A DNA stretch of 64,000 nucleotides from CAYVQU01 sp964453155 (GCA_964453155.1 CAYVQU010000007.1:4429-68428), one strand, 5' to 3'. Positions 17,528 through 26,842 are shown, counted from the first letter of the stretch. Notes: generated by a model from the letters alone, not told the origin. Numbers and translations are program-made.

Positions 17528-18820
17528 TCATATGTAATTCAATTCTTTGGCCTGGTGGCGCAGCTCATCCCGGAATTCGGGGTGGGCCACATTGATCAGG
17601 TTCGTGGCCCGTTCTCGGATTGTTTTCCCATATAATTCCGCGATGCCGTATTCGGTCACCACATAATGGACGTGGTTGCGCGTAGTCACTACTCCCGCGC
17701 CGTGCTTGAGCAGGGTCACAATCCGACTGAAATTTTTCGTCTTACTGGGGAGTGCTATGATCGGAACTCCGCCTTTGGAGCGGGAAGCGCCATAGATGAA
17801 GTCCAACTGCCCGCCGACGCCGCTGTAGAGTTTTGGCCCGATGCTATCAGCACACACCTGACCGGTAAGATCGACCTCGATCGCCGAATTGATGGCAACC
17901 ATTCTGTCATTTTGGGAAATTACAAAGGGGTCGTTGACATACTCAGTCCGATGAAATTCGATCAGGGGATTATTGTGGCACCAATTATAGAGCCGTTTGT
18001 TTCCTAAGATGAACCCCGCAATAATTTTGCCCGGATGGAGGGTTTTACGAGCATTGGTCAGCACGCCTGCTTCGACCAGATCGATAACTCCATCGGAAAA
18101 CAACTCGGTGTGGACGCCCAAATCTTTCTTGTCGTACAAAAATCCCAAAACCGCGTCAGGGATGGCACCGATCCCCATTTGCATCGTGGCTTCATCGGGG
18201 ATTAATTCGGCGATATATTGGGCAATTTTTGTGACGACTTCATCGCCTTCACCGCCCATGGGAACTTCGGGGAGGGCATAATCGACTGGGATGATATGAT
18301 CGATCCGGTTGACATGGATGAAGGAATCTCCCAAAGTCCGCGGCATTTGTTCATTTACTTCGGCGAGGATGATCGTTGATGATTCGGCAATGGTTTTACT
18401 TAACCCAACTTCCACCCCAAAACTACAAAAGCCATGTTCATCCGGTGGTGAAAGATGGACCATCGCCACATCTACCGGTAAGACTTTATTTTTGAAAAGC
18501 AAGGGGAATTCTGAGAGTAATACCGGTGTGAAGTCGGCCCGACCAGCCTGCACGGCTTTACGGACATTGTGCCCAATGAAGAGGGCGTTAACCCGTAGAT
18601 GACCTTCCATTTCGGGGGCGACATAATCAGCGGAGCCGACTGTGAGGGCGTGGCATATCTCTACGTTTTCAAGTTCAGGGGCCCGATCCACCAGGGCTGC
18701 GAGGGATTTGGTGGGCACCGAACAGTTTCCGGTCAAGAAAATCCGATCATTGGATTTGATGGATTGAACCGCCTCAGCGGCTGTGCAAACTTTGTTTTTA
18801 TATTGTTCTACCCAGTTCAT
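17528..18820 (-). CDS. Acetyl-CoA hydrolase/4-hydroxybutyrate CoA-transferase family
   Basis: 430 residues of the Cat1/AbfT family of CoA-transferases. The N-terminal half has AMVHLSPPDEHGFCSFGVEV. The C-terminal half has MQMGIGAIPDAVLGFL and HTELFSDGVIDLVEAG, where the Glu of TELFSDG corresponds to the residue that forms the glutamyl-CoA intermediate, and the later GGQLDFIYGASRSKGG is a family hallmark. Likely reaction: transfer of CoA between acetyl-CoA and a short-chain acid, or acetyl-CoA hydrolysis. It starts two bases after the alanine dehydrogenase stop, so the two are coupled. The precise substrate cannot be inferred. Confidence 0.85.
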   Translation of the reverse strand: MNWVEQYKNKVCTAAEAVQSIKSNDRIFLTGNCSVPTKSLAALVDRAPELENVEICHALTVGSADYVAPEMEGHLRVNALFIGHNVRKAVQAGRADFTPVLLSEFPLLFKNKVLPVDVAMVHLSPPDEHGFCSFGVEVGLSKTIAESSTIILAEVNEQMPRTLGDSFIHVNRIDHIIPVDYALPEVPMGGEGDEVVTKIAQYIAELIPDEATMQMGIGAIPDAVLGFLYDKKDLGVHTELFSDGVIDLVEAGVLTNARKTLHPGKIIAGFILGNKRLYNWCHNNPLIEFHRTEYVNDPFVISQNDRMVAINSAIEVDLTGQVCADSIGPKLYSGVGGQLDFIYGASRSKGGVPIIALPSKTKNFSRIVTLLKHGAGVVTTRNHVHYVVTEYGIAELYGKTIRERATNLINVAHPEFRDELRHQAKELNYI

Positions 18821-18822
18821 CG

Positions 18823-19917
18823 CTACCTCCTGCCCTCGAGTGAATCACGTAGATAGGCGTGGACGATTTCACCATGGTGCGTATAAAGGCCGCGTTTCAG
18901 GGCGATATTCTGCTCCAGGGCATGATCAAGTCCAATTTCGGCAATTAATTGGATGAACGGCCAGGAAGCATTGTTGAGCGAATGGGTTCCGGTACGTCCC
19001 AAAACCCCGGTCATGTTGGGGACACAGTAATGGATCACCCCTTCATCCTCATAAGTGGGCATGCTGTGCGTTGTCGGCCGACTGGTTTCGATACAGCCAC
19101 CCTGATCGATAGCCAGATCGATGACCACCGAGCGGGGTCGCATGGATTGCACCATTTCCCGATTAATGACGATGGGGGTTCGGGCGCCAGGAACTTGAAT
19201 GGCCCCGACCAATACATCGGCAAACTTACAAACTTTTTCCAGGTTGAATTCGTGCGATACCATCGTGATCACTCGGTCTCGATGCCGGTGATCTAAAACC
19301 CGTAAATTGGCTAAATCGCGATCAAAAACATACACAGAAGCACCCATGCCGATAAAGTTCCGGGCTGCGGCGCGGCCTGCGGTGCCCCCACCCAGGATGA
19401 CAACTTCGGCCGGTGGCACCCCGGGTACCCCGCCTAACAGGATACCTTTGCCGCCGTAATTATTCTGGGCCAGGGTCGCAGCCACCTGGGGGACCATCCG
19501 CCCTCCGAGTTGGCTGATGGGGATTTGAACGGGGAGTTTTCCATCATCTTCCTGGATGATTTCCAAACCAATTGCGGTGACCTTCTTCTCAGCCAATTGA
19601 GCCGCTTTATCCGCCCGTCCGGCTGCCAGATGCAAAAATCCGAGAATGACGGATTCTTCCCGCAGCCATTCAAATTCCTGGACAGTGGGACGCGCGACTT
19701 TCAGGAGCAGGTCGGCCCGGCCATAGACCTCTTCACCGCTGTAAACGATTTGCCCACCTGCTTGTTGGTAATGGTAATCGCTAAATCCACTGCCGATTCC
19801 GGCCTCATGTTCCACGAAACAGGTGTGTCCAGCCTGGGTTAACAGCCGGACCCCGGCGGGGGTCAGCCCCACCCGAAATTCGGAATCGCGGCGTTCTTTT
19901 GGGATACAAATATTCAT
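18823..19917 (-). CDS. ald: Alanine dehydrogenase
   Basis: 364 residues from ATG 19917, which has GGAGG seven bases upstream. An in-frame ATG at 19944 would bury that site. It catalyses reversible NAD-dependent oxidative deamination of L-alanine to pyruvate and ammonia. Landmarks are MNICIPKERRDSEFRVGLTP (substrate Arg), ATVEHEAG-like VEHEAGIGSGFSD, the Lys in LLKVARPT, the NAD loop VVILGGGTAGRAAARNFIGM and NMTGVLGRTGTHSLNNA near the end. The length is typical. Together with the CoA-transferase and pyk downstream it forms a small pyruvate-centred unit. Confidence 0.93.
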   Translation of the reverse strand: MNICIPKERRDSEFRVGLTPAGVRLLTQAGHTCFVEHEAGIGSGFSDYHYQQAGGQIVYSGEEVYGRADLLLKVARPTVQEFEWLREESVILGFLHLAAGRADKAAQLAEKKVTAIGLEIIQEDDGKLPVQIPISQLGGRMVPQVAATLAQNNYGGKGILLGGVPGVPPAEVVILGGGTAGRAAARNFIGMGASVYVFDRDLANLRVLDHRHRDRVITMVSHEFNLEKVCKFADVLVGAIQVPGARTPIVINREMVQSMRPRSVVIDLAIDQGGCIETSRPTTHSMPTYEDEGVIHYCVPNMTGVLGRTGTHSLNNASWPFIQLIAEIGLDHALEQNIALKRGLYTHHGEIVHAYLRDSLEGRR

Positions 19918-19945
19918 TCGTGTACCTCCGGAACTCAAAAACAAA

Positions 19946-20023
19946 AAACAGGATGGACAGGAAAATTAGGATGTTTCAATCTTGGTTGGTGGATCCATCC
20001 TGCTCATCTTGTCTATCCTGTTT
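19946..20023. repeat. Imperfect palindromic element (about 78 bp)
   Basis: A 28-base left arm (19946-19973, beginning AAACAGGATGGACAGG) and a 28-base right arm (19996-20023, ending TCTATCCTGTTT) are inverted copies with a few mismatches, separated by 22 bases. The CAGGAT-type arm wording is typical of short non-autonomous palindromic elements that recur in bacterial genomes. No coding potential. Confidence 0.6.
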
Positions 20024-20033
20024 ACGAATTATG

Positions 20034-20151
20034 GCTCTTTGCGATGTGTTGTGGCCGAGTCAGTTCCCCGGAAACTTTGAAATACATTGACCCAGCAAGA
20101 AAAACGGATCGGAAGTTTCCGGGGAACTTTCACCACATCAAAGCTAAGAGC
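20034..20151. repeat. Large palindromic hairpin element (about 118 bp)
   Basis: The inner arms AGTTCCCCGGAAACTT (20062-20077) and AAGTTTCCGGGGAACT (20113-20128) are a perfect 16-base inverted repeat. The outer parts, GCTCTTTGCGATGTGTTGTG and CACCACATCAAAGCTAAGAGC, continue the pairing imperfectly to 20034 and 20151. It stands downstream of argF and upstream of ald, both minus strand. It could be a MITE/REP-like element that also works as a terminator. With the element at 19946 it fills the 256-base ald-argF gap, where I see no gene. Confidence 0.6.
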
Positions 20152-20173
20152 ACCTGAAATAATCAAGGAAAGG

Positions 20174-21097
20174 TTAGCCAGCACCTAATAATCGGACTAA
20201 AATGGCCTTTTGGGCATGCAGCCGGTTATGGGCCTGCGGGAACAGACGCGAGTGGGGGCCATCGGCCACTTCATCGGTGATCTCTTCCCCGCGGTGGGCT
20301 GGGAGACAGTGGAGCACAATGACGTTGGGTTTGGCCGCTGCAACGAGTTGGGCATTGACCTGAAAGGGAGGGAACACGGCCTGACGTTTTTTGGTTTCCT
20401 CCTCCTGTCCCATGCTGGTCCAGGTGTCGGTATAAATGACATCGGCATCTTTGACTGCTGCTTGGGGATCGTTCAACAAAGTGATCGAACTACCACTGAC
20501 CGCGGCGTATTTCCGACCCTGGTCGATGGCGTTTGCGGGCATATCGTAGCCCTCTGGATTGCCAATTGTAAAGTTAGCGCCCAATTTGGCACAAATATGC
20601 ATGAGTGAAACCGCCACATTATTGCCATCCCCTACATAAGTGACATTTAGACCTTTCAGGTTGCCAAATTCTTCCTGGATCGTGAGGGCGTCGGCCATGG
20701 CCTGGCAGGGATGGTTAAAATCACTCAGTCCGTTGATAATGGGAATATCAGACCATTCGGCCAATTCCTCGACATGGGCGTGATCAAAAACGCGGGCCAT
20801 GACAATATCTACATATCCAGCCAGCACGCGGGCTACATCGGCGATTGATTCGCGTTTCCCCAAGCCAATTTCGGCGGGGGAGAGATAGAGGGCATCGCCA
20901 CCTAACTGCCGCATTCCCATATCAAATGAAACCCTGGTTCGCAAGCTGGGCTTCTGAAAGACCATCGCCAGGACTTTATCCTTTAAAATGGGTTGGTTGC
21001 CGCCATTTTTTAATTCCGATTTGATGCTTACGGCCAGATCGAGTAACTCTTGCAAGGTTTCCCCAGAGAACTCTCCAACGGTGAGAAAATCTTTCAT
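20174..21097 (-). CDS. argF: Ornithine carbamoyltransferase
   Basis: 307 residues from ATG 21097, with TAGGAG eight bases upstream. The open frame runs back to 21127 without such a site. The enzyme makes citrulline from ornithine and carbamoyl phosphate. The carbamoyl-phosphate loop is FQKPSLRTRVSFD, a variant of the usual STRTR. HPCQAMADALT and HCLPAHRGEEITDE are the diagnostic OTCase motifs and exclude aspartate and acetylornithine transcarbamylases. DTWTSMGQEEE is the ornithine-binding loop. No other arginine gene is adjacent. Confidence 0.93.
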   Translation of the reverse strand: MKDFLTVGEFSGETLQELLDLAVSIKSELKNGGNQPILKDKVLAMVFQKPSLRTRVSFDMGMRQLGGDALYLSPAEIGLGKRESIADVARVLAGYVDIVMARVFDHAHVEELAEWSDIPIINGLSDFNHPCQAMADALTIQEEFGNLKGLNVTYVGDGNNVAVSLMHICAKLGANFTIGNPEGYDMPANAIDQGRKYAAVSGSSITLLNDPQAAVKDADVIYTDTWTSMGQEEETKKRQAVFPPFQVNAQLVAAAKPNVIVLHCLPAHRGEEITDEVADGPHSRLFPQAHNRLHAQKAILVRLLGAG

Positions 21098-21384
21098 GAA
21101 TATGCTCCTAAAGGTGAGTTTCCCCAAGGGTCTTGATGGCAGTGGCTATTTTGGTTCGATGCCAGACACCTCGCTAATCAGTGACTGTCACCTTTGATTT
21201 TATTGGGAAAACTCAAGGATTAAAGTTGATTTGCGGAGGTAGTATAACATGGAAGATTTTCGGAAATAAATGCCATTGTGCTGGAAATCCCTAAACCAAT
21301 GTCATGCCAATTCCTTGTGAATCGCTCGTTTTTTGGTCTATAATTGCCCAGAAGAAAAGCTGGACCAACGAGGATTTTTAACCA
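21098..21384. promoter_or_regulatory. Divergent intergenic region with promoter for the kinase operon
   Basis: A plus-strand promoter is visible: TTGTGA (21315-21320), an 18-base spacer and a perfect TATAAT (21339-21344), giving a leader of about 34 bases before ATG 21385, with AGGA ten bases upstream of the start. For argF on the other strand, TATACT around 21245-21250 is a possible -10, without a good -35. The palindrome word GTGACTGTCACCT (21181-21193) repeats that at 16011. No gene is seen in the region. Confidence 0.55.
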
Positions 21385-24300
21385 ATGACAACTGATCTTA
21401 TCAGAACCCAACTTCAAGAAGGTTGTAAGATCACAACAGCAAATTGGGCCGCACGACTAGAATTGGGGCCAACCGGGTGGCGTTTGAATCAAGCTTTTGG
21501 GTTATCGCAGTCGGGACGAAATTTTGTGGCGGCGATGATTACCGGCGCCTCATTTGCTGCCTGGTTGGCGGGGGGACTAAAAACTGGACGAATTCGGTCG
21601 CGAAAATTGGTCGATGCCCACGCCTCCCTCCTCAGTTCGCGGGTTTTCATTGTCCCAAATCCGGCCTCCCAAACGGCAGTGTTGATCGGCTGCGATCAAT
21701 TGAACTCAACTGCTCGCAGCGTCTTTCGGATAATTGCTAACGGTTTCGTCTCTGCGCCCCCGATATCTCCTGACTGGGAACAAATTATCGCAAAAACGTT
21801 GAATGAAATCACGGCGGAGATTACGTATGATTTACCGAGTGTGCTGCGGCGAATTTTAGGAGCGCTCGACCATATCCTCCCAACAGATGCGGCCGTAATC
21901 GGTCTCCGTTATGGGAGCCAGTTACAGTTACAGGCAGGGCATGGAATCCTAATTGAAGCTGGTTTGCATCAAATAGAATTAGCAGATATTCCCGCGCTTA
22001 ATAATTTGCTGGCGGGGAAAAAAGAACGAATTATCCAGCCACTAACCGCCCAAGAACAATGTCCCTTATTCCCAGAATTTGAGGTTGGGTTCTGGGTGGG
22101 GTTGCCCTTGATTATTGGCACGCGGAGCATTGGCGCAATTTGCTTTTTCGCCGCGGACAAAGCCATTTTTACACCAGAGCGCCTCAAATCAGCTGAACTT
22201 ATCATTGCCCATTTGGCCCCGAGTATTGAAAAAGCAGTCGCCTTTGACGAAATGTCGCACTATTTGGAGAAGTTAGCAATTCTCAACGAAATGGCCGCAA
22301 CCGTAGCCATTAGCAATGATCCCCGTGAAGTTGCTGAACGAATTATGCGCCGCTTGCGGAAAATATTTAAAACCGAATTGGTCTCCTTGCTCATGGTACA
22401 TCCGAATGGGGAGACATTGTATGAATTTGGCAATCATCAATCCACGAATCAGCAGCTTGAAATTCCGATTGACCAGAGTTTGACGGGTTTTGTGGTCGAT
22501 ACTGGCCAACCCGCTCGTCTGGCTGATGTTCAAACTGCACCGCGTTATTACGCTCAAAATCCGGGGGTTGTCTCCGAACTGGCGGTTCCCTTGAAATATA
22601 GAGAGCGGGTGATTGGCGTGATGAATCTAGAGTCGCCTCAACCAGATGCTTTTTCGGAACGCGATGAGCAGCTATTGGTGGTCATCGCCAGTCATCTCGC
22701 CGGATTTGTTGAAAATGTACGCCTGAATGATGAAACGCGACGCCGAGTGAAAAACTTGGCCCGCTTGCACCATATAACCGAACAAATTGTGGGGTTAGAA
22801 GATATTGCTATAATTGCTCAGGTTGCCGCTGATACCATTGCTGATCAGTTTGAATATGAGATTGTTACTGTAAATTTGGCTGATGCTGATGGCAAAAATT
22901 TGGCGGTTACTGGTGTTGGAGGAATAGGGGCTACTAAAATCCGCCTGGGTTTTCAGAATGCCGCCAACTTAGGGATTACCGGTAAAGTTTATCAAACGGG
23001 GCAAAGTCGACTCGCCAAAGACACCACGCAAGACCCCGATTATATTGATTTTGCAGGCTGGCAAGCCGGATCTGAGTTATGTGTCCCGTTGCGATCAGGA
23101 GAGCAAGTCATTGGCGTTATCGATGTTGAACGAGTTACTAAAAATGCAATTTCAAAAAATGATCAATTGTTGTTAGAAGCAGTGGCCGGGTTGGTGTCTA
23201 GTGTTATGACTAGTGCCATGCGGTTCCAGGAATTGCAAGTAAATTATCGCCATTTACAGGCCGCCCGAGAAACTGCCATCGATATCAGTACCGAGTTGGA
23301 TTTAAACACCGTTCTCCACCGCGCCGCCCACCGGGCCAGGGAGTTAGTCGGAGCCAAAGGGGTTGAGTTAGGTTTTGTAAATCCGGATAAAGAAGTCGTC
23401 GAAGTTAAAGTTTCCGAGAATCCCTGGGGGGATCTCATTCGGGGAGCTCAAATTCCCTTTGGGGCCGGGGTGGCTGGGGTAATGGCTGTTGAAGGAAAAT
23501 CTATTCGAGTGGGAAATTACAGTTCTTGGGAACATCAACTGACATTTTCGGGATCACCACCATTTTCGAGTGTAGCCGGTGTGCCCTTGATTTATCAGGG
23601 GGCAATCATCGGGACGCTCACGGTGAGTAACGATGAGATCGGAATCCATTTTTCATCAGAAGATTTGCTGTTGCTAGAATTATTGGCTCCCCAAATTGCC
23701 GCCTCGGTGAACAATGCGAAACTTTACCAGGAATTACAAGAATCTGTGAAAGCCGAACGCCTAGCAAGTGAACGGTTAATCCAATCGGCCCGTTTAGCCG
23801 CAGTGGGTGAAATGGCTGCCGGGGTTGCTCATGAGCTTAACAATCCACTCACTACCATAACCGGGTTTGTCGAGCTGGCTATGGAAGAAATTCCAGCCGA
23901 TAGCCTATTAAAGGCTGATTTAGCCTTGGTTTTACGCGAATCTAACCGAGCAAAAGAAGTTGTCCGGCGGTTACTTGATTTTTCTCGGCCGGGTGAAGGC
24001 TTTCGGGTCCGGTCGGATATCAATGACATGGTGAGTGAAGTTATTGCCATTATTCAGCATTTAGCGCGCACCACCGGCGTTGATTTACGGATGGAATTAT
24101 GGAATGATTTGCCGTGGTTGCAAGTTGACCGGCATCAAATCAAACAGGTTATCCTAAATTTATTTCAGAATGCTTTGCAGGCCATGCCGAATGGGGGTGT
24201 TCTAAAAATTCAAACGGCCATGCAATCCCGTGAACAGCGCGATTGGGTTACCGTTAAAGTTGAAGATACCGGGGAAGGAATTTTGCCAGATATTCTGCCG

Positions 24301-24480
24301 CGGATCTTCGAGCCATTTTTTACAACGCGGCCCCCCGGAAAAGGCGCCGGTTTAGGTTTAGCAGTCAGCTATGGCATAATACAGGATCATGGTGGTATGA
24401 TCGCAGTCGAGAGTACCCCAAATCATGGGAGCGAATTCACAATTTGGCTGCCGGTGAAATCCAATCGGATGATGATTTAA
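21385..24480 (+). CDS. Four-GAF sensor histidine kinase
   Basis: 1031 residues, cytosolic (no membrane helix or signal peptide). Residues 1-135 form an unassigned N-terminal domain. Four GAF-like domains follow at roughly 150-295, 325-455, 475-620 and 640-785. The dimerisation/phosphoacceptor segment RLAAVGEMAAGVAHELNNPL places the phosphorylated His near 816, and the ATPase domain near 895-1025 has the N box (NLFQNALQAM), G1 (VEDTGEGI), F box (FEPFFTT) and G2 (GAGLGLAVS). It probably autophosphorylates in response to small ligands. Its stop overlaps the next gene (TAATG), suggesting that it phosphorylates the receiver encoded there. Confidence 0.9.
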   Translation: MTTDLIRTQLQEGCKITTANWAARLELGPTGWRLNQAFGLSQSGRNFVAAMITGASFAAWLAGGLKTGRIRSRKLVDAHASLLSSRVFIVPNPASQTAVLIGCDQLNSTARSVFRIIANGFVSAPPISPDWEQIIAKTLNEITAEITYDLPSVLRRILGALDHILPTDAAVIGLRYGSQLQLQAGHGILIEAGLHQIELADIPALNNLLAGKKERIIQPLTAQEQCPLFPEFEVGFWVGLPLIIGTRSIGAICFFAADKAIFTPERLKSAELIIAHLAPSIEKAVAFDEMSHYLEKLAILNEMAATVAISNDPREVAERIMRRLRKIFKTELVSLLMVHPNGETLYEFGNHQSTNQQLEIPIDQSLTGFVVDTGQPARLADVQTAPRYYAQNPGVVSELAVPLKYRERVIGVMNLESPQPDAFSERDEQLLVVIASHLAGFVENVRLNDETRRRVKNLARLHHITEQIVGLEDIAIIAQVAADTIADQFEYEIVTVNLADADGKNLAVTGVGGIGATKIRLGFQNAANLGITGKVYQTGQSRLAKDTTQDPDYIDFAGWQAGSELCVPLRSGEQVIGVIDVERVTKNAISKNDQLLLEAVAGLVSSVMTSAMRFQELQVNYRHLQAARETAIDISTELDLNTVLHRAAHRARELVGAKGVELGFVNPDKEVVEVKVSENPWGDLIRGAQIPFGAGVAGVMAVEGKSIRVGNYSSWEHQLTFSGSPPFSSVAGVPLIYQGAIIGTLTVSNDEIGIHFSSEDLLLLELLAPQIAASVNNAKLYQELQESVKAERLASERLIQSARLAAVGEMAAGVAHELNNPLTTITGFVELAMEEIPADSLLKADLALVLRESNRAKEVVRRLLDFSRPGEGFRVRSDINDMVSEVIAIIQHLARTTGVDLRMELWNDLPWLQVDRHQIKQVILNLFQNALQAMPNGGVLKIQTAMQSREQRDWVTVKVEDTGEGILPDILPRIFEPFFTTRPPGKGAGLGLAVSYGIIQDHGGMIAVESTPNHGSEFTIWLPVKSNRMMI

Positions 24481-26054
24481 TGACAGAAATAATTGATGCC
24501 AAAGTATTGATCGTGGATGATGAAATTGGGATCACCCGATTAACGCAGCGCTTGTTAAACCGGGCGGGTTATCATGTTGTGGCCGTTAACCGGCCGCAAA
24601 AAGCCCTCGAGTATTTAGATCAAGAACAAGTTGACTTGATGTTGGTAGATATCCGCATGCCGGAAATGGATGGATTTCAGTTAATGGAAATCGCCCGGGA
24701 AACCCAACCCGAACTGGCTGTCGTGATTATGACTGGTTATGGCACGGTAGAAACTGCGGTTGAATCACTCCGTAAGGGGGCCGATGGGATGGTGCTCAAG
24801 CCATTTACGGGGGTCGAGTTAGTACAGAGTATCGAACAAGCCTTACGGGAGAAACGCAGTCAACGCGAAATTCAGCGTTTACGGGTATTGCGCCCGTTAT
24901 TTGACATCACCGAAACCCTTTTCTCTGAAAAAGATCCCCACCGATTGAAGGAATTGATTCTTGAAATTGCCACGAATCACCTGAATTGTTCCAATATTCA
25001 TTTGTATCAACGCATTTCTGGCGAATATGAATTGTTGGTCGGTCCTGTGGAAACCGCCCCGACCAAATTTTCCTCCATTTTCGATCAAGCTTACAAATCA
25101 AACGATCCCATCATTGTTACCGGTGATTCACAAGAAAACGCAAATTATCACGCCTTGTTGAAAGAAATGGAATTAGGGGCTTTTGTTTGTGTCCCCAACA
25201 CCTCGGATCGTGGTTACAGCGTTTTAGCCGTCAGTCGGCATGCATCAGAAGGCAGTTTTAGTGCTGCAGATCAGGAGTTGATATTATTGTTCTCTCGCCA
25301 GGTGGCAGTCGCGATCGAGAATGCCCATTTATATCAAGAACTCCAAGATCATGTTATCCAGGTGGAAAAATCTCAACAAGCATTAATTCAGGCCGAAAAA
25401 ATGGCCGCGGTGGGGCGCTTGACAGCCTCGATTGCCCATGAGATTAACAATCCTCTGCAGTCAGTACAAAATTGTTTACACATCATCCAAAATGGAAATC
25501 TCTCCGAGGATGAGTTGGGCACCTATTTGCGGCTAGTTTCCGAAGAACTTGATCGCCTGAAGAGTGCCGCGAAACGGATGTTGGAGTATTATCGACCTGG
25601 AGCTTTACATCGTTATCCAACCCCAGTATCAGACTTGATCGAAAAAGCGCTATCACTCTTAGAAAAACAGCTTGTACGGCAAAATATAACAATTACCAAA
25701 GATTATGAAGAACGGATTCCCGATGTGATGGTGGTGGCCAATCAATTGCAGCAGGTCATCTTTAATTTGGTGTTAAATGCGATGGAGGCGATGCCATCGG
25801 GGGGCGATCTGAACATCCAAACCAGGCAAATTGACAATCAAGTTATAATAGGAATTAAGGATTCTGGCCCCGGTATCCCGGAAAGCAATCATAAAAGTAT
25901 ATTTGAACCTTTTGTTAGCACAAAAGAAGATGGCTTAGGCTTGGGGCTCACGGTTAGTTATGGAATCATAACTGCTCATGGTGGCACGTTAGAATTGTTA
26001 CCCCATCTAGAAGTCGGATCAAAATTTCAAATCACCTTACCGGTAGGAGGGTAA
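24480..26054 (+). CDS. Receiver-GAF-histidine kinase (phosphorelay hybrid)
   Basis: 524 residues from the ATG that shares a base with the upstream stop. A frame extension to 24444 lies inside that gene. An N-terminal REC domain has DD at 13-14, the phosphoacceptor Asp57 in LMLVDIRMPEMDG and Lys in MVLKPF. A GAF domain spans about 150-300. The HisKA segment MAAVGRLTASIAHEINNPLQ places the His near 320, and the ATPase domain has NLVLNAMEAM, IKDSGPGI and GLGLGLTVS. With the receiver at the N-terminus it can take phosphate from the first kinase and regulate its own kinase. It lies directly upstream of the DNA-binding regulator. Confidence 0.9.
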   Translation: MTEIIDAKVLIVDDEIGITRLTQRLLNRAGYHVVAVNRPQKALEYLDQEQVDLMLVDIRMPEMDGFQLMEIARETQPELAVVIMTGYGTVETAVESLRKGADGMVLKPFTGVELVQSIEQALREKRSQREIQRLRVLRPLFDITETLFSEKDPHRLKELILEIATNHLNCSNIHLYQRISGEYELLVGPVETAPTKFSSIFDQAYKSNDPIIVTGDSQENANYHALLKEMELGAFVCVPNTSDRGYSVLAVSRHASEGSFSAADQELILLFSRQVAVAIENAHLYQELQDHVIQVEKSQQALIQAEKMAAVGRLTASIAHEINNPLQSVQNCLHIIQNGNLSEDELGTYLRLVSEELDRLKSAAKRMLEYYRPGALHRYPTPVSDLIEKALSLLEKQLVRQNITITKDYEERIPDVMVVANQLQQVIFNLVLNAMEAMPSGGDLNIQTRQIDNQVIIGIKDSGPGIPESNHKSIFEPFVSTKEDGLGLGLTVSYGIITAHGGTLELLPHLEVGSKFQITLPVGG

Positions 26055-26056
26055 AA

Positions 26057-26842
26057 ATGACAGCAAAGATTCTCGTTGTTGATGATGAAAAAATTGCCCG
26101 AGTGACATTGGCTGAGATTTTGCGGATGGAGGGCTATTCGGTTTCAGAAGCCGGTGATGGGCCGGAAGCGTTAGCCGCGGTTAAAGATAATAGCTTTGAT
26201 TTAGTTTTACTCGATCTCAAAATGCCTGGTATGGATGGTATTGAGGTCATGCAAAAATTAGCTGAGATCACCCCAGATACGCTGGTTATCATGTTAACCG
26301 CCCACGGTTCAATGGAGTCGGCTATTGAAGCGCTCCGGCAGGGAGCCCATGATTATCTTATCAAACCGTCTTCGCCGCAAGAGATCTTGAGTAGCGTCGC
26401 GGCCGGCCTGGGCCGCCGGGCAGAGAACCAGCATCGCCGAATTCTTTTAGACCAATTAGATACCTCTTTGCAGCAACTACGGGATGTCGAAGGAATTTCC
26501 CAATCGGCCGCAACTGGGCGGCGGATTTTGACTTTTCCTGGTGGCATAATGGTGGACTTAGCTCGACGGGAAATTTGGCGAGGGAATGAAAAAATTAACC
26601 TGACCCCCACGGAGGGGAAACTGTTTCAAGTCCTGATTGAAAATCAGGGGCGGGTGATGACGCACCGCGAGCTGGTTTTTTTGGTGCAGGGCTATGAAAT
26701 CACCGATTGGGAAGCTCCTGAAGTTTTGCGTCCCCTGGTAAGCCGTCTACGTCGAAAATTGGCCACATTCCCTGGTGGGGATACCTGGATAGCCAATGTG
26801 CGCGGCACTGGTTACGTTTTCGAAGTCCCCAAAGAAGAATGA
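26057..26842 (+). CDS. OmpR-type response regulator transcription factor
   Basis: 261 residues. The REC domain has DD at 9-10, the phosphoacceptor Asp53 in LLDLKMPGMDG, Thr81 (MLTAHG) and Lys103 (YLIKPS). The C-terminal winged helix (about 165-258) has the Trans_reg_C features: a strand-rich entry (GGIMVDLARREIW), LTPTEGKLFQVLIENQG, and a final RGTGYVFEVP wing. The linker between the domains is long, about 50 residues. The start has GGAGGG five bases upstream and is two bases after the previous stop. It is the likely final acceptor of the relay. Its target genes are not evident. Confidence 0.92.
   Translation: MTAKILVVDDEKIARVTLAEILRMEGYSVSEAGDGPEALAAVKDNSFDLVLLDLKMPGMDGIEVMQKLAEITPDTLVIMLTAHGSMESAIEALRQGAHDYLIKPSSPQEILSSVAAGLGRRAENQHRRILLDQLDTSLQQLRDVEGISQSAATGRRILTFPGGIMVDLARREIWRGNEKINLTPTEGKLFQVLIENQGRVMTHRELVFLVQGYEITDWEAPEVLRPLVSRLRRKLATFPGGDTWIANVRGTGYVFEVPKEE

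Noticed and set aside
19946..20151. CRISPR array or rRNA/tRNA structure
   Set aside because: Only two dissimilar palindromes, no repeat-spacer periodicity, and no cloverleaf or rRNA wording.
21244..21282. Tiny ORF starting at the ATG near 21249
   Set aside because: It stops after a handful of codons and overlaps a likely promoter region.
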